From CAZCJA01 sp964499015 (GTDB lineage: Bacteria; Elusimicrobiota; Elusimicrobia; F11): a stretch of 32,883 bases of DNA. Below are positions 7,491 through 16,742 of this stretch, in pieces. The stretch lies in assembly GCA_964499015.1 (NCBI GenBank), contig CAZCJA010000020.1, positions 1 to 32,883 of the forward strand, read 5' to 3'. Each line of letters opens with the position of its first letter. Within the stretch, counting starts at the first letter, position 1. Position numbers and translations under genes: made by a program. A model generated the notes under the pieces. It saw only the letters and a program-made list of their open reading frames with translations. It did not search any database and was not told where the DNA came from.

Positions 7491-8692
7491 GTCGCCATCG
7501 CCCGCCCGGCCAGCCAGCCCGTGGTCCAGGCGTTCTGAAAATTAAAGCCGCCGGTCACGCCGTCGATGTCCAAGATCTCGCCGGCAAAAAACAAACCGGG
7601 GCATTTCCGGCTTTCCATCGTCGTGAAATCCACCTCGTCCAGGCGCACCCCGCCGCAGGTCACGAACTCTTCCTTGAACGTGCTTTTGCCGTCGGTGGTG
7701 TAGCGGCTTGCCGTCAGCGCGTCCAGTAATTTATCGATTTGCACGTTCGACAAGCCCGCCCAGGTGTCTTTGGCTCCGACGCAGGACAACGCCAGGTATT
7801 CCCACAGGCGCTGTGAGATGTCGAAGGGAGAATGCGAGGACATTGTTTTCTTCGGATTTTCTTTTTTATAGCGGCGCAGCCGTTCTTCCGCCTGGCCACG
7901 TTCAAGCCCAATCCAGTTCACGTCAATGGGTGCGCGGTAATTCGCCTCATAAAGAACGCGCGCGCCAAAAGCCGATAATTTTAGGACGGCGGGACCGCTC
8001 ATGCCCCAATGCGTGATCAATACGGCCCCTTTTTGTTCAAGCTCCGTACCGGTGATGCGCACGCGGGCTTTCTCAACGCTGATGCCCGACAAATCCCGCA
8101 AACGGCGGTCCGGGATATTGAATGTGAACAACGATGGGACCGGACTTTCCAGCGTGTGCCCCAACGACTGCGCCAGCGTGTAGCCGCTTTCAGCGCTGCC
8201 GGAGGCCAGCAAAACGCGGTGAAACAACCCGCCTTCGCCGGTGGAAAATTTAACGCGGAACTGGCGCTCGCCTTCGCTGACAATCGACACGGGCGCGGTT
8301 TGCGTACGCACGGTGACGCCGCGGGCTTTGGCGGCGTCTTTCAACGCGTTTATGATCGTGACAGACGAATCGGTGGTGGGAAAAAGGCGGCCGTCACTTT
8401 CCGTTTTCAGAGCGACGCCGCGGCTTTCAAACCATTTGACGGTATCCGCCGGCTGAAATTTATGAAACGGGCCGAGGAGTTCGCGATGACCGCGCGGGTA
8501 ATTTTTAACCAGCTGTTTGGGATCGAAGCAGGAATGCGTGACGTTGCAGCGGCCGCCGCCGGAAACGCGGACCTTGGAAAGGACGTGCGCGCCTTTATCG
8601 TAAATCGTCACGCGGGCGCGGCGGTTTTCTTCGGCACACTTGATGGCCGCGAAAAAGCCCGCGGCGCCGCCGCCGATGACGGCGACGTTCAT
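7487..8692 (-). CDS. BaiN/HI0933-family FAD-dependent oxidoreductase
   Basis: The protein has an N-terminal FAD dinucleotide fold (AVIGGGAAGFFAA, residues 4-16). The family signature VSGGGRCNVT is near residue 43, and the C-terminal flavin-contacting GVTGGFNFQNAWTTGWLAG is present. HI0933-like flavoproteins are cytoplasmic; BaiN acts on bile-acid intermediates in gut bacteria, but most members have no known substrate. The reading frame continues 57 nt upstream. I place the start at ATG 8692, which begins directly with the flavin fold, gives the usual length of about 400 residues, and shares its first base with the autotransporter stop (TAATG). It thus appears translationally coupled to the autotransporter, an odd pairing of an exported and a cytosolic protein. 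Confidence 0.88.
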   Translation of the reverse strand: MNVAVIGGGAAGFFAAIKCAEENRRARVTIYDKGAHVLSKVRVSGGGRCNVTHSCFDPKQLVKNYPRGHRELLGPFHKFQPADTVKWFESRGVALKTESDGRLFPTTDSSVTIINALKDAAKARGVTVRTQTAPVSIVSEGERQFRVKFSTGEGGLFHRVLLASGSAESGYTLAQSLGHTLESPVPSLFTFNIPDRRLRDLSGISVEKARVRITGTELEQKGAVLITHWGMSGPAVLKLSAFGARVLYEANYRAPIDVNWIGLERGQAEERLRRYKKENPKKTMSSHSPFDISQRLWEYLALSCVGAKDTWAGLSNVQIDKLLDALTASRYTTDGKSTFKEEFVTCGGVRLDEVDFTTMESRKCPGLFFAGEILDIDGVTGGFNFQNAWTTGWLAGRAMAT

Positions 8693-11600
8693 TAGAAGCG
8701 GTAGCGGGCGCTGGCGCTGATGGTTTTGGAAATGAAGTCGGAGCGCCAATCAAGCAAATAGGCGAAACGACCTGAGAAACCGCTGACCCAATCGATATCG
8801 ATGCCGGCGTTCACCAGCGCGCCGTTTCGCGACGCTTCCGCGGTGTCGACGCTGAACGAGCCGCCGCCCGCCGCGAACTGCGCGACCATCGTACGCTGCT
8901 GATCTTCAAATTCATGCTGCCACGCCGCGCTCAGAAACGGGATGAGCGTGGCCTCGTTTTCCACAAAGAACGCGCGGGAGAGTTTGACGCCCAGCGACGA
9001 ACGGACTGATTCCGCCGTCTGCGCGGCGACGTTTAAATTCAGCGCACCGGCGCCTTCCTCGGTGAATTGATTTAAGCGCAGACGGTCATAATTAACGCCG
9101 ACGAACGGTGCGACCTGCGCGAACTTGGGATTGAACGACACACCGGTTTGCGCGGCGGCGTTGAATTCGGTGCCTTTGATATCACCGGTGTCGACACGCG
9201 TAAATCTCGGGATGTTGCGCGATGTGTCAAAACTGTCGGAAGCGCCGCCGACGTACAAATTGAGATGGCACCGGTCGTTGTACGCGGTGCTGTAAACGCC
9301 GTAGCGGAAACTGCTGCTGGTCACATCTCCGCCCTGTTCGTTAATGTCCGCCGTTCCGCGCACAAAACCGCCTGAAAGGCCCGCGATAAATCCATCTGTA
9401 ACGCGGTAATCAACGCCGATAATACCGCCCCCAACGCTGAAAGAATAACCGGGTTGGGCGTCTTTGTCATCGAGATTACCCGATGACGCGAGCGCGGAAC
9501 CGAACACGCCCCATGGCGATTCTTTACGCGGCGCCGGCGGTGTTTTTCTTTTTCGTGGGCGAACATAGGTGTCGACATCCGAGGGTCCTGCGGCAATTAA
9601 AACGTGAGCGGGGGAACGTCCGGCGTCAAAATAAGCGGTTTGCGATCCATCGACGTTGCCTGCCTGCAAACCGGTCATGCGTTGGCCGACGGCTGCCGAT
9701 TGAACGTCGGCGCCGGTGTAGGTAAGCCCGGACATAGCGTCAAGGGACACGGGGCTCATTTCCTTCACCGCTTCGGAAATTTCTGCATCGCTAAACGCGC
9801 CCAACTGTGCAAGAACGGCGCCCATATCGCCACCTGAGCCGACGTTGGCATTTAGCGAATCAACAATCGCTAATTGGTTGGCGTCTTGTCCCGGGCGAGC
9901 GAACGTCGCGAGGGCAAGCGTTAAAATCAGGTCCGTTCCGCTGTAAGTTGAGGATTCGCGCATACCTGCCGGAACGAGGATGGAATCAAACACGCCGGTC
10001 AAAGTCCCCGCGTTCACGATCGTGTACGTCCCGAGGCTCGCGGTGGTGATTTCCAACGTGCCGCCGGCAAGATCGGCCACGCCGGTAACGTCCAACGCCG
10101 GATCAGCGGAGGAAAGAGTGAGTGACAACCGCCCGCCGCCTGCATAGCTGGCCGCCCGGAGTTTACCGGCCCCAAGCGCTACTGTACCCGCGTTTGTCAT
10201 CGCGCCAATGGAATGATTAAAGCCGCCCGTATTCAGCGTCGCGCCGGAGGCTACGCTCCAAGCGCCTCCCGCGGAATTCGCCGCGCCCAACACAACGCTG
10301 CCGTTGCTCACCGTCATCTGTCCCGTGTGAGTATTGGCGCCGTTGATGGTTAATGTTCCGCTGCCGCTTTTTTGCAGAGCACCGCTCCCGCTTAACGCAC
10401 CGATCGTCGCCGCTGTGTCAAAATTCAATGTGCCTTGGCTGATGGCCGTCGCGCCAGCGTAATTTACCGTACCGGTGAGCGTCATCGTGTTAACGCCGCT
10501 CTTCGATAAATTACCCGCGCCGCTGATGGAGTTGGCAAATGTTTTGTCGCCTGCGGCCGTGTTCAGATCAAGCGTACCTTGATTGATGACGATATTGCCG
10601 CTGTGCAATGCGCCTGCGAGAGTCAACGTGCCCGCGCCCGTTTTTGTCAAAGCGCCGGAGCCGCTGAAATTGCCGTTAAACGTTGAGGTGTGCGCGCCGG
10701 CCACATCAAAAATGCCGCCGCCCGTACCGATGGTGACCGCACGGCTCGACGTAAACCCCGCCGTGGTACGCAGCGCGCTGCCGTTGGTGAGCACCAGGCC
10801 GCCCGCGGCATTGCCGAGAGCGCCGTCAGCGGCGATGATCGTTGTACCGCCTCCGCTCAACGATGTGCCGCCCGTGTAATTATTCGCGGCGTTGGACAAG
10901 ACAAGCGTGCCCATCCCCGCTTTGGTGAGGCCGCCCGTGCCGGTGATCTGTCCAGAAAGGGTTGTTGTATGCGCGCCATTGGTTACTTCAACCGAAGCGC
11001 CGTTGCTGATGGCCATCGTGCTGGTCACAAGGAATCCGCTGGAGGTAACCAAACGCGCGTTGCTCAATGAAAGGATGCCCGTGCCCAACTGGCTGTTGTT
11101 CGAGATACTGATCGCGCCGGCCGTGGCGGAGGTTCCGCCCGAATGATTGTTCGTGCCGGAAAGCGTTAGCGTGCCGCTGCCGCTCTTGCCCAAAATGCCG
11201 GCGCCGCTGATGTTGTTGGCCATCGTTTGCGCGGCCGAGCCATCGATATTCAGTGTGCCCGCGCTGATGGTGATATCACCGGTGTGCAAAGAGCCGGCCA
11301 GTGTTATTGTGCCCGCGCCCGTTTTCGTCAAAGCGCTCGTGCCGCTTAAATTGCCGGTGATGGTGGATGTGTGCACGCCGCTGGCGCTAAGGGTGCCACC
11401 GCTCGCTCCGATAGAAATATTGCGTCCGATGACCGTCGCGGCGGTCGTTGTGAGCGTTCCGTTGTTAATGGCGATATTACTCGTCACCGCGCCCAACTGA
11501 TTGTTATTGGAAACGCGCAATTCGCCCGCTTCGATCGATGTGTCGCCGTTATAGGAATTGGAGCCGCCCAAAATGAGAATGCCGGAGCCGATTTTGGTCA

Positions 11601-14100
11601 GCGCGCCTCCGCCGGAAATTGCTCCGTTTAATGTGGTGGTTTGCGCCCCTGAAACGTCGATGTTGCCGCCCGCTGCGCCAATCGTCATATTGCGCGCCGA
11701 CGTAATGCCGGCCGTTGTGCGCAGCGTCGCGTCGTTGTCGATCGTGACAACACCTGCCGCATTGCCGAGCGCGCCGTCCGCGGCGACGCTGACCACGCCG
11801 CTGCTGATGGTGGTTCCACCGGAATACGTGTTGCCGGCGTTGCTGAGAACCAACGTCCCGCCGCCATTCTTAACCAGCGTGCCGGTGTCGGCGATTAGCC
11901 CTGAGAGGGTGACGGTATTGGATGCGCGCGAAATATTAACGGCCCCGTTGGATGTGACGGAAAGAGCATTTGCAATCGTCATGGATTCCGCCGTGTCCAG
12001 GTTTCCATTAAGAAGTGAAAGCGTTCCGCTGCCCAATTGGTTGCTGTTGGAGATGGCCAGCGTTCCCATGGAAACGTCCGTTTCACCGGAGTGGGTGTTT
12101 GCATGGGTCAGCGTCAAAACATTGGACCCCGTGACGCCCAAAACACCGGCGCCGGAAACGGCGCCGCCGTAAACCATGTTATTGGCCGTTGTATCGATAC
12201 GCAAAGTGCCTGCGTTGGTCACTAAATTTCCGGCGTGCAAAGAACCAGTCAATGTCAAAATTCCCGTACCTGATTTGGCCAAAATGCCGCTGCCGGTGAA
12301 ATCGCCGTTGTAGATTTCATCGGCTGCGGTTGTGTCGACGTTAAACGTTCCCGCGTTGATGGCCGTATCGCCCGTGTGCATGCCGCCGGAAAGCGTCAGC
12401 GTTCCGTCACCTGCTTTCGTCAAGTTACCGGTCCCGGCGACGTCAGCAGATAACGTTGTTGTTTGCGCCGCCGACACATCGACCGTACCGCCGCTGACGC
12501 CAAGTGTAAGCGTGCGCGCCGAGCCAATGCCCGTGGTTGTGGTCAATGTGCTGCCATTGAGCGTAACGCCGCCCGCCGCATCGCCCAAATGGGCATCATT
12601 CGCGATGCTGAGCGTCATGCCGCTTTGCACGACCGTGCCGCCCGTATAGGAATTACCTGCGTTCGACAAAACCAACGTTCCATTTCCGCTCACATTCAAT
12701 CCGCCGGTGCCGGAAATATCGCTGGCTAGAGTTGTGATATTGGCTGAGCCGTCCACGTTGACCGTTCCACCGCCATTGAGAGTTAAGTTTCGCGCCGTGG
12801 TCAACCCATCGGTCGTACGCAGCGTGCCGCTGTTTAAAGAAATACCGCCGGAGAGGTCGCCCAGCTGAGCGTTATCAGAAACACTCACGATGCTTTGCGC
12901 GTTGATCGTCGTGCCGCCGGTGTAATCATTGGAGTTGTCGCTAAGAACAAACGTTCCATCACCCGTAAAATTGATGCCGCCCGATCCGGTGATCTGGCCG
13001 CTGAGCGTGGAGACGTTGCCGTTCACGTTGCTGATCGTACCGCCGCTGCCCGCAAGAACAATGTCACGTGCCGTCGTGACGGCCGATTGCAAAGCCAGTG
13101 TGCCGTTGTTCATCGCAACGCTGCCCGATGCGTCGCCTAAATTTTCGTCCGCAGAAACACGCACTGTTCCGCCGCCCGTTATCGCTGTGCCGCCGGTGTA
13201 ATTATTGAGGACGTTATCCAGAACAAGTGTGCCGGGTCCGGATGCATTCAAACCGCCTGTGCCTGAAATAGCACCGGTCAGCTGCGTGGTTTGTTCGTTG
13301 GAGACATTAACCGTTCCGCCACCATTTAGCGCCACATCGCGTGCCGAGTTGATTCCGGTGGTTGTGGCCAAGGTTCCGGCGTTCAAAGTTACATCGCCGC
13401 CCAAATTTCCAAGCGCCGCGTCGTTGGTAACGCTCAACGTACCCCCGTTGTTAACGATCGTACCGCCCGCGTAATCGTTTGACGTGTTGTTCAGGACCAC
13501 CGTGCCGTCCCCGTCAATTATCAACTGTCCCACGCCAGTGACTTGTCCTGAAAACGTCGCCGTTTCGCCCACGTCCGAGGCCGTCACTGTTCCGCCGCCG
13601 ACCTCGAGCGTCACCACGCCTGCGTTCGTAAGAGTTTCCGACGCGCTAAACAACCCGCCGTCCAACGTAAGGCCGGTGTTGATGCCCTGGCCGCTGGTGA
13701 GAACAGTGCCCATGCCGACCGACACACCCGCGGCGTGGCTGCCGTTCAAAATAATGTTGTTGCCAAGATTGAACAATCCGCCGCCGGTCAAATTCAAAAT
13801 ACGGTTAGCGCCGCCTTCGATGGTGATTGGAGAATTCGCGAGGAAATCAACGGTTGCGCCGGGGCTTTTAAGAAATTCGGGGAGGTCCGACCCAAGAGTG
13901 ATGGTTGCCGGCCCGCCGAGCCCGTTAAAATCAATGGTGTCGGAGGCGTTATTATCGACGATGGAATCTTCGACGGCGTCACGGAACGTGCCGGTGTCCG
14001 CGTTTGTGTCGGCGGGATCGGTCACGCTATAGGGTGCGGCGACGCTTTGCTGGTGAAGCAAAGCAATAGCTAATAATAGGACGAGCGTTCTCTTTAACAT
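8692..14100 (-). CDS. Giant autotransporter with PATR beta-helix passenger
   Basis: The 1802-residue protein begins with a signal peptide (MLKRTLVLLLAIALL, probable cleavage after SVAA near residue 22). A start segment follows that resembles the LREAI-type cap of secreted beta-helix proteins (TFRDAVEDSI, then ATITLGSDLPEFL). Residues about 187-1272 hold 15 passenger-associated transport repeats of the form K-x-G-x-G-T-L-x-L-S-x-x-N-x-Y-x-G-G-T, alternating with A-x-L-G-N-x-x-G-x-V-T-L blocks: a long right-handed beta-helix. From about residue 1525 to the end is an autotransporter beta-barrel ending in Phe (YRF), which inserts in the outer membrane and exports the passenger (type V secretion). 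Likely an adhesin or surface structure; no protease or lipase motif was seen. An extended -10 element lies upstream. It heads an operon with the two following minus-strand genes. Confidence 0.93.
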   Translation of the reverse strand: MLKRTLVLLLAIALLHQQSVAAPYSVTDPADTNADTGTFRDAVEDSIVDNNASDTIDFNGLGGPATITLGSDLPEFLKSPGATVDFLANSPITIEGGANRILNLTGGGLFNLGNNIILNGSHAAGVSVGMGTVLTSGQGINTGLTLDGGLFSASETLTNAGVVTLEVGGGTVTASDVGETATFSGQVTGVGQLIIDGDGTVVLNNTSNDYAGGTIVNNGGTLSVTNDAALGNLGGDVTLNAGTLATTTGINSARDVALNGGGTVNVSNEQTTQLTGAISGTGGLNASGPGTLVLDNVLNNYTGGTAITGGGTVRVSADENLGDASGSVAMNNGTLALQSAVTTARDIVLAGSGGTISNVNGNVSTLSGQITGSGGINFTGDGTFVLSDNSNDYTGGTTINAQSIVSVSDNAQLGDLSGGISLNSGTLRTTDGLTTARNLTLNGGGTVNVDGSANITTLASDISGTGGLNVSGNGTLVLSNAGNSYTGGTVVQSGMTLSIANDAHLGDAAGGVTLNGSTLTTTTGIGSARTLTLGVSGGTVDVSAAQTTTLSADVAGTGNLTKAGDGTLTLSGGMHTGDTAINAGTFNVDTTAADEIYNGDFTGSGILAKSGTGILTLTGSLHAGNLVTNAGTLRIDTTANNMVYGGAVSGAGVLGVTGSNVLTLTHANTHSGETDVSMGTLAISNSNQLGSGTLSLLNGNLDTAESMTIANALSVTSNGAVNISRASNTVTLSGLIADTGTLVKNGGGTLVLSNAGNTYSGGTTISSGVVSVAADGALGNAAGVVTIDNDATLRTTAGITSARNMTIGAAGGNIDVSGAQTTTLNGAISGGGALTKIGSGILILGGSNSYNGDTSIEAGELRVSNNNQLGAVTSNIAINNGTLTTTAATVIGRNISIGASGGTLSASGVHTSTITGNLSGTSALTKTGAGTITLAGSLHTGDITISAGTLNIDGSAAQTMANNISGAGILGKSGSGTLTLSGTNNHSGGTSATAGAISISNNSQLGTGILSLSNARLVTSSGFLVTSTMAISNGASVEVTNGAHTTTLSGQITGTGGLTKAGMGTLVLSNAANNYTGGTSLSGGGTTIIAADGALGNAAGGLVLTNGSALRTTAGFTSSRAVTIGTGGGIFDVAGAHTSTFNGNFSGSGALTKTGAGTLTLAGALHSGNIVINQGTLDLNTAAGDKTFANSISGAGNLSKSGVNTMTLTGTVNYAGATAISQGTLNFDTAATIGALSGSGALQKSGSGTLTINGANTHTGQMTVSNGSVVLGAANSAGGAWSVASGATLNTGGFNHSIGAMTNAGTVALGAGKLRAASYAGGGRLSLTLSSADPALDVTGVADLAGGTLEITTASLGTYTIVNAGTLTGVFDSILVPAGMRESSTYSGTDLILTLALATFARPGQDANQLAIVDSLNANVGSGGDMGAVLAQLGAFSDAEISEAVKEMSPVSLDAMSGLTYTGADVQSAAVGQRMTGLQAGNVDGSQTAYFDAGRSPAHVLIAAGPSDVDTYVRPRKRKTPPAPRKESPWGVFGSALASSGNLDDKDAQPGYSFSVGGGIIGVDYRVTDGFIAGLSGGFVRGTADINEQGGDVTSSSFRYGVYSTAYNDRCHLNLYVGGASDSFDTSRNIPRFTRVDTGDIKGTEFNAAAQTGVSFNPKFAQVAPFVGVNYDRLRLNQFTEEGAGALNLNVAAQTAESVRSSLGVKLSRAFFVENEATLIPFLSAAWQHEFEDQQRTMVAQFAAGGGSFSVDTAEASRNGALVNAGIDIDWVSGFSGRFAYLLDWRSDFISKTISASARYRF
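8695..9528 (-). other. Autotransporter beta-barrel translocator domain
   Basis: This part of the autotransporter gene encodes about 278 residues of alternating polar/hydrophobic strands (for example FSVGGGIIGVDYRV and QVAPFVGVNYDRL) and ends with the aromatic terminal Phe expected for recognition by the BAM complex. The preceding 30 residues are Pro/Arg/Lys-rich (RPRKRKTPPAPRK) and likely form the linker between passenger and barrel. Confidence 0.85.
10285..13540 (-). repeat. Array of 15 PATR protein repeats
   Basis: Fifteen copies of a roughly 32-residue repeat of the general form G-x-L-x-K-x-G-x-G-T-L-x-L-x-x-x-x-x-Y-x-G-x-T are spaced 55-95 residues apart in the passenger. Copies differ at the DNA level, so this is an old, diverged coding repeat rather than a recent expansion. 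It was counted by eye, so the number may be off by one or two. Confidence 0.8.
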
Positions 14101-14139
14101 GGTTTAGTTAGCGCTGCGGTAGGTTTCTCAGCGGGCGGT

Positions 14140-14148
14140 ATCCTAGCA
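14140..14148 (-). promoter_or_regulatory. Extended -10 promoter element of the autotransporter operon
   Basis: On the minus strand the sequence reads TGCTAGGAT, the TGn extension followed by a -10-like hexamer. It would give a leader of roughly 33 nt before ATG 14100. No good -35 is seen, as is usual for extended -10 promoters. Confidence 0.4.
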
Positions 14149-14184
14149 ATTTTTCCGTCGGAGGAGGAGGGGTAAAATGGGGTG

Positions 14185-14193
14185 TGGTATACT
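14185..14193 (+). promoter_or_regulatory. Extended -10 promoter element of the radical SAM gene
   Basis: TGGTATACT (TG at 14185-14186, TATACT at 14188-14193) ends 6 nt before ATG 14200. The predicted transcription start coincides with the start codon, and no Shine-Dalgarno sits at the usual distance (the GGAGGAGG at 14161-14168 is over 30 nt away). This suggests a leaderless mRNA. Confidence 0.45.
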
Positions 14194-14199
14194 CCCAAA

Positions 14200-15105
14200 A
14201 TGCCCAAACGATTTAAAAAAATCTACATCGAAATCAGCAACGTTTGCAATCTTCAGTGCACGTTTTGCCCTGAAGTGGCGCGGGGAAAAGCGTTTATGGA
14301 ACCGGCCCTATTTCAAGAAGCCGCCGCCGCGGCCGCCCCGCTAACCGACGTGGTCTGTTTTCACCTTATGGGCGAACCCCTGCTTCACCCGGAGTTTGAG
14401 GCCTACCTTAACGTCTGCGGCGCGCTGGGACTCCGCGTCGAACTGACAACCAACGGCATTCTGCTGGATGAAAAACGGGCCAACGCGCTGATGAACCCCG
14501 CGCTGAGCCAGGTCAATTTTTCACTGCAGAGTTTTGAATCCAACTTTCCGGACCGCGACAACTCCGAATACCTGCAGCGGATTTTTGCTTTCACATTGCG
14601 CGCATTCCAGGAACGACCCGATCTCTACCTTAATTACCGGCTATGGAACGAAGGGGCGCCGGGCGCCGATGTTTCCAACGAGCACATGATCGAGAAAATC
14701 CGCCGGGGACTGAAAACTGATTTCAACGATTTCAAGGGCTCAAAGAGCGTGCACATAAAACAACGGCTTTATCTGCATCGAGACGTCCGGTTTGAATGGC
14801 CGCATCCGGGCCGGCCGGTTCGCAGCACAAAGGGATTCTGCCACGGCTTGTCCTCTCATATCGGGATCCTGGCCGATGGAACGGTGGTGCCGTGCTGTTT
14901 GGACAAGGAAGGCGTGATTAATTTGGGGAACTGCGGCTCGGACCGTCTAACATCGATCATCGACGGGCCGCGCGCCACAAGCATTCGCGAAGGCTTCAAG
15001 AACAGGATCCTCGTGGAAGACCTCTGTCAGAAGTGCACGTTTATTTCACGGTTTGACGATAAAGCACACATGAAAAACTTCGCCGTGCAACCGCTCTCAC
15101 AGTAA
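14200..15105 (+). CDS. Radical SAM/SPASM-domain protein
   Basis: The 301-residue protein has the radical SAM cluster motif CNLQCTFC (Cys16, Cys20, Cys23), the SAM-contacting GEP (58-60) and a TTNG strand. The C-terminal SPASM-like half has Cys214, Cys232-Cys233, Cys245, Cys276 and Cys279, including DGTVVPCCLD, able to hold one or two auxiliary iron-sulfur clusters. SPASM enzymes modify peptides or small molecules through radical chemistry. No small precursor peptide gene is visible beside it, so the substrate is unknown and a peptide-maturation role is not supported here. I start at ATG 14200 because MPKRFKKIYIEIS is the typical N-terminus; a GTG at 14182 is in frame but overlaps the promoter. 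It is monocistronic and convergent with the SDR gene 21 bp away. Confidence 0.9.
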   Translation: MPKRFKKIYIEISNVCNLQCTFCPEVARGKAFMEPALFQEAAAAAAPLTDVVCFHLMGEPLLHPEFEAYLNVCGALGLRVELTTNGILLDEKRANALMNPALSQVNFSLQSFESNFPDRDNSEYLQRIFAFTLRAFQERPDLYLNYRLWNEGAPGADVSNEHMIEKIRRGLKTDFNDFKGSKSVHIKQRLYLHRDVRFEWPHPGRPVRSTKGFCHGLSSHIGILADGTVVPCCLDKEGVINLGNCGSDRLTSIIDGPRATSIREGFKNRILVEDLCQKCTFISRFDDKAHMKNFAVQPLSQ

Positions 15106-15126
15106 CTCGAATCAAAGCATTTAAAA

Positions 15127-16578
15127 TTATCGAAAAGCTTCAGCCCGCCGCTTAATTTGCCTGAGCATCCCCGAAAAAATCAAACAGTGAATCGGATAAA
15201 GCAAATACCAATACAGAAGGCCGGCGATTCCCGACGGGTCAAAAAGGGCTGTTTGTGTAATCTGGGCGCCGCTATTACCTTCTTTAATTTCGAATTGCAG
15301 CCACGCCCGGCCGGGCAATTTCATTTCGGCGCGAAGCCGCAGCAGTTTATTTGGCTCGTACGATTCCACACGCCAGAAGTCCAACGCGTCACCGATAAAT
15401 AACTCGGATGGATGCCGCCGTCCGCGGCGCAAGCCAGCACCGCCAACGAGCAAGTCGATTATGCCGCGCACGTGCCAAAGAAAATTCCCGAAGTACCATC
15501 CTTCTTTCCCGCCAATGCGGCGAATGGGTTCAAACGCTTCCTCCGGTGAAACCGCAACTCTCACGGTTCGTGTATCAACGAACCGCGTCCCTGGTCGAAA
15601 AACAGCTGGATGGTCTTTTCCGCGCCCGGTTGAGACGGCATCGCACCATCGTGTGGCCGCAAATTCGTTGTCTTCGTTTTGCAATGCGCTTTGAATGGAC
15701 TCACGCAATCCGTGCGGCGATACGCCAAAAATTTTTTCCATTGCGTTGTCCCTGACAACAGTGGGATTTTGAATGCTTTTTACGAGCGTTCGGCCGATGC
15801 GCGCATACACCGGGGTAACCAGACCCAGCCACAAGCCCGAGAGATGGGGCGTCAGAAAGGGGACGGGAATCATCAGTCTTTTCAGGCCGCGCTGACGCGC
15901 GTATTCTTCCATGATTCCGCCGTAAGAAATCCTGTCACGCCCGCCGATTTCGAAAACAGCCGATTCGGAAACCGGAACGTCGATGGACCGCACGAGCACG
16001 CTGATCAAATCTCCGATTGAAATAGGCTGCGTGAGGACTCTCACCCATCGAGGAGTTATCATTATCGGCAATCGCTCCACCAAGGCCCGCACAATCTCAA
16101 ACGACAAACTGCCGGATCCGATAACGATCGAGGCTCGCAATTCCAAACAAACTCCGCCAAAAGAGCGAAGTATTTCTCCGACATCGTGACGGCTGCGAAG
16201 ATGGGCGGACAAGCGGCCGTGGTCGTCGCCAAGCCCGCCCAGATAAATAATGCGCCGAACGTTCGCGGCTTTCGCGGCCCGGGCAAAATTTGCCGCCCCT
16301 TCGCGCTCCAAAATTTCAAAACGCTCTCCGTCCTGCATGGAATGAACCAAGTAAAAAGCCGTGTGAATGCCGTCGAGCGCGGCCGTCAGACTTTCGATAT
16401 CAAGCACATCGCCGCGAACGACGGTCGTGGTCTTTTTCACTCTGGGAAGCAGGTATTCTGGATGGCGGGCCAGGCAGCGGACTTTCTTTCCATTCGCTTC
16501 GAGCTCTATTAATAGCCGTCCGCCGACATAGCCCGAAGCGCCGGTCAGTAAAATAGGCTCATGATTGATAGAGGGCAT
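15127..16578 (-). CDS. NAD(P)-binding SDR protein with C-terminal DUF2867 domain
   Basis: From ATG 16578 this is a protein of about 483 residues. The N-terminal half is an atypical short-chain dehydrogenase/NmrA-like Rossmann domain (LLTGASGYVGGRL, near residues 9-21, then CLARHPE, RGDVLD and a YLGGLGD strand). The C-terminal 150 residues match the DUF2867 pattern (FVDTRTVRVAVSPEEAFEPIRRIGG, then GWYFGNFLWHVRGIIDLLVGG), and a hydrophobic stretch near the end (GLLYWYLLYPIHCLIFSGML) may be membrane-associated. The substrate is unknown; the fusion is common in bacteria. The open frame continues to 16653, through tRNA-Asn, which is why I reject the longer start. A TATTCT hexamer lies 8 nt before the ATG and no Shine-Dalgarno is visible. 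Confidence 0.82.
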   Translation of the reverse strand: MPSINHEPILLTGASGYVGGRLLIELEANGKKVRCLARHPEYLLPRVKKTTTVVRGDVLDIESLTAALDGIHTAFYLVHSMQDGERFEILEREGAANFARAAKAANVRRIIYLGGLGDDHGRLSAHLRSRHDVGEILRSFGGVCLELRASIVIGSGSLSFEIVRALVERLPIMITPRWVRVLTQPISIGDLISVLVRSIDVPVSESAVFEIGGRDRISYGGIMEEYARQRGLKRLMIPVPFLTPHLSGLWLGLVTPVYARIGRTLVKSIQNPTVVRDNAMEKIFGVSPHGLRESIQSALQNEDNEFAATRWCDAVSTGRGKDHPAVFRPGTRFVDTRTVRVAVSPEEAFEPIRRIGGKEGWYFGNFLWHVRGIIDLLVGGAGLRRGRRHPSELFIGDALDFWRVESYEPNKLLRLRAEMKLPGRAWLQFEIKEGNSGAQITQTALFDPSGIAGLLYWYLLYPIHCLIFSGMLRQIKRRAEAFR

Positions 16579-16626
16579 GGGGGCTAAGAATACATCGAAA
16601 GAAGAAAGTGGAGGGGGTAAAAAAAA

Positions 16627-16698
16627 CTCCCCGGGCTGGACTCGAACCAGCAACCTTCCCGTTAACAGCGGGACGCTCCACCATTGAGCTACCAGGGA
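16627..16698 (-). tRNA. tRNA-Asn (anticodon GTT)
   Basis: A 72-nt cloverleaf can be folded by eye. The 7-bp acceptor stem TCCCTGG/CCGGGGA has one T-G pair and discriminator G. The D arm GCTC/GAGC has a GG in its loop. The anticodon stem TCCCG/CGGGA has loop CTGTTAA (anticodon GTT). The variable loop has 5 nt, and the T arm is GCTGG/CCAGC with loop TTCGAGT. The 3' CCA is not encoded; the gene is followed at once by six T residues, which may end transcription. Confidence 0.95.
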
Positions 16699-16742
16699 AA
16701 AAAGGTGAAAAATATGTCGTGGGTGTTCGTTAAAGCGCGCTC

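Noticed and set aside
8009..8695. 228-codon plus-strand frame opposite the BaiN-like gene
   Set aside because: Antisense shadow of the flavoprotein with no independent support.
10285..13540. Possible CRISPR array or tandem DNA repeat
   Set aside because: The periodicity is at protein level (PATR repeats), units vary in length and sequence, and there are no identical repeats with unique spacers.
10583..14073. Long plus-strand frames opposite the autotransporter (up to about 200 codons)
   Set aside because: They are Pro/Val/Ala-rich mirror frames of the repeat-coding strand, with no family resemblance, signal peptide or ribosome site.
14200..15105. Radical SAM protein as part of a ribosomally made peptide (RiPP) cluster
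   Set aside because: No precursor-sized gene, transporter or protease is adjacent; neighbours are convergent or divergent unrelated genes.
16579..16653. Extended start of the SDR-DUF2867 protein at 16653
   Set aside because: The extension runs into tRNA-Asn; the ATG at 16578 starts right before the Rossmann motif.
16627..16698. tRNA-Asn as an integration site for a mobile element
   Set aside because: No integrase, no second copy of the tRNA 3' end and no change in base composition were seen around it.
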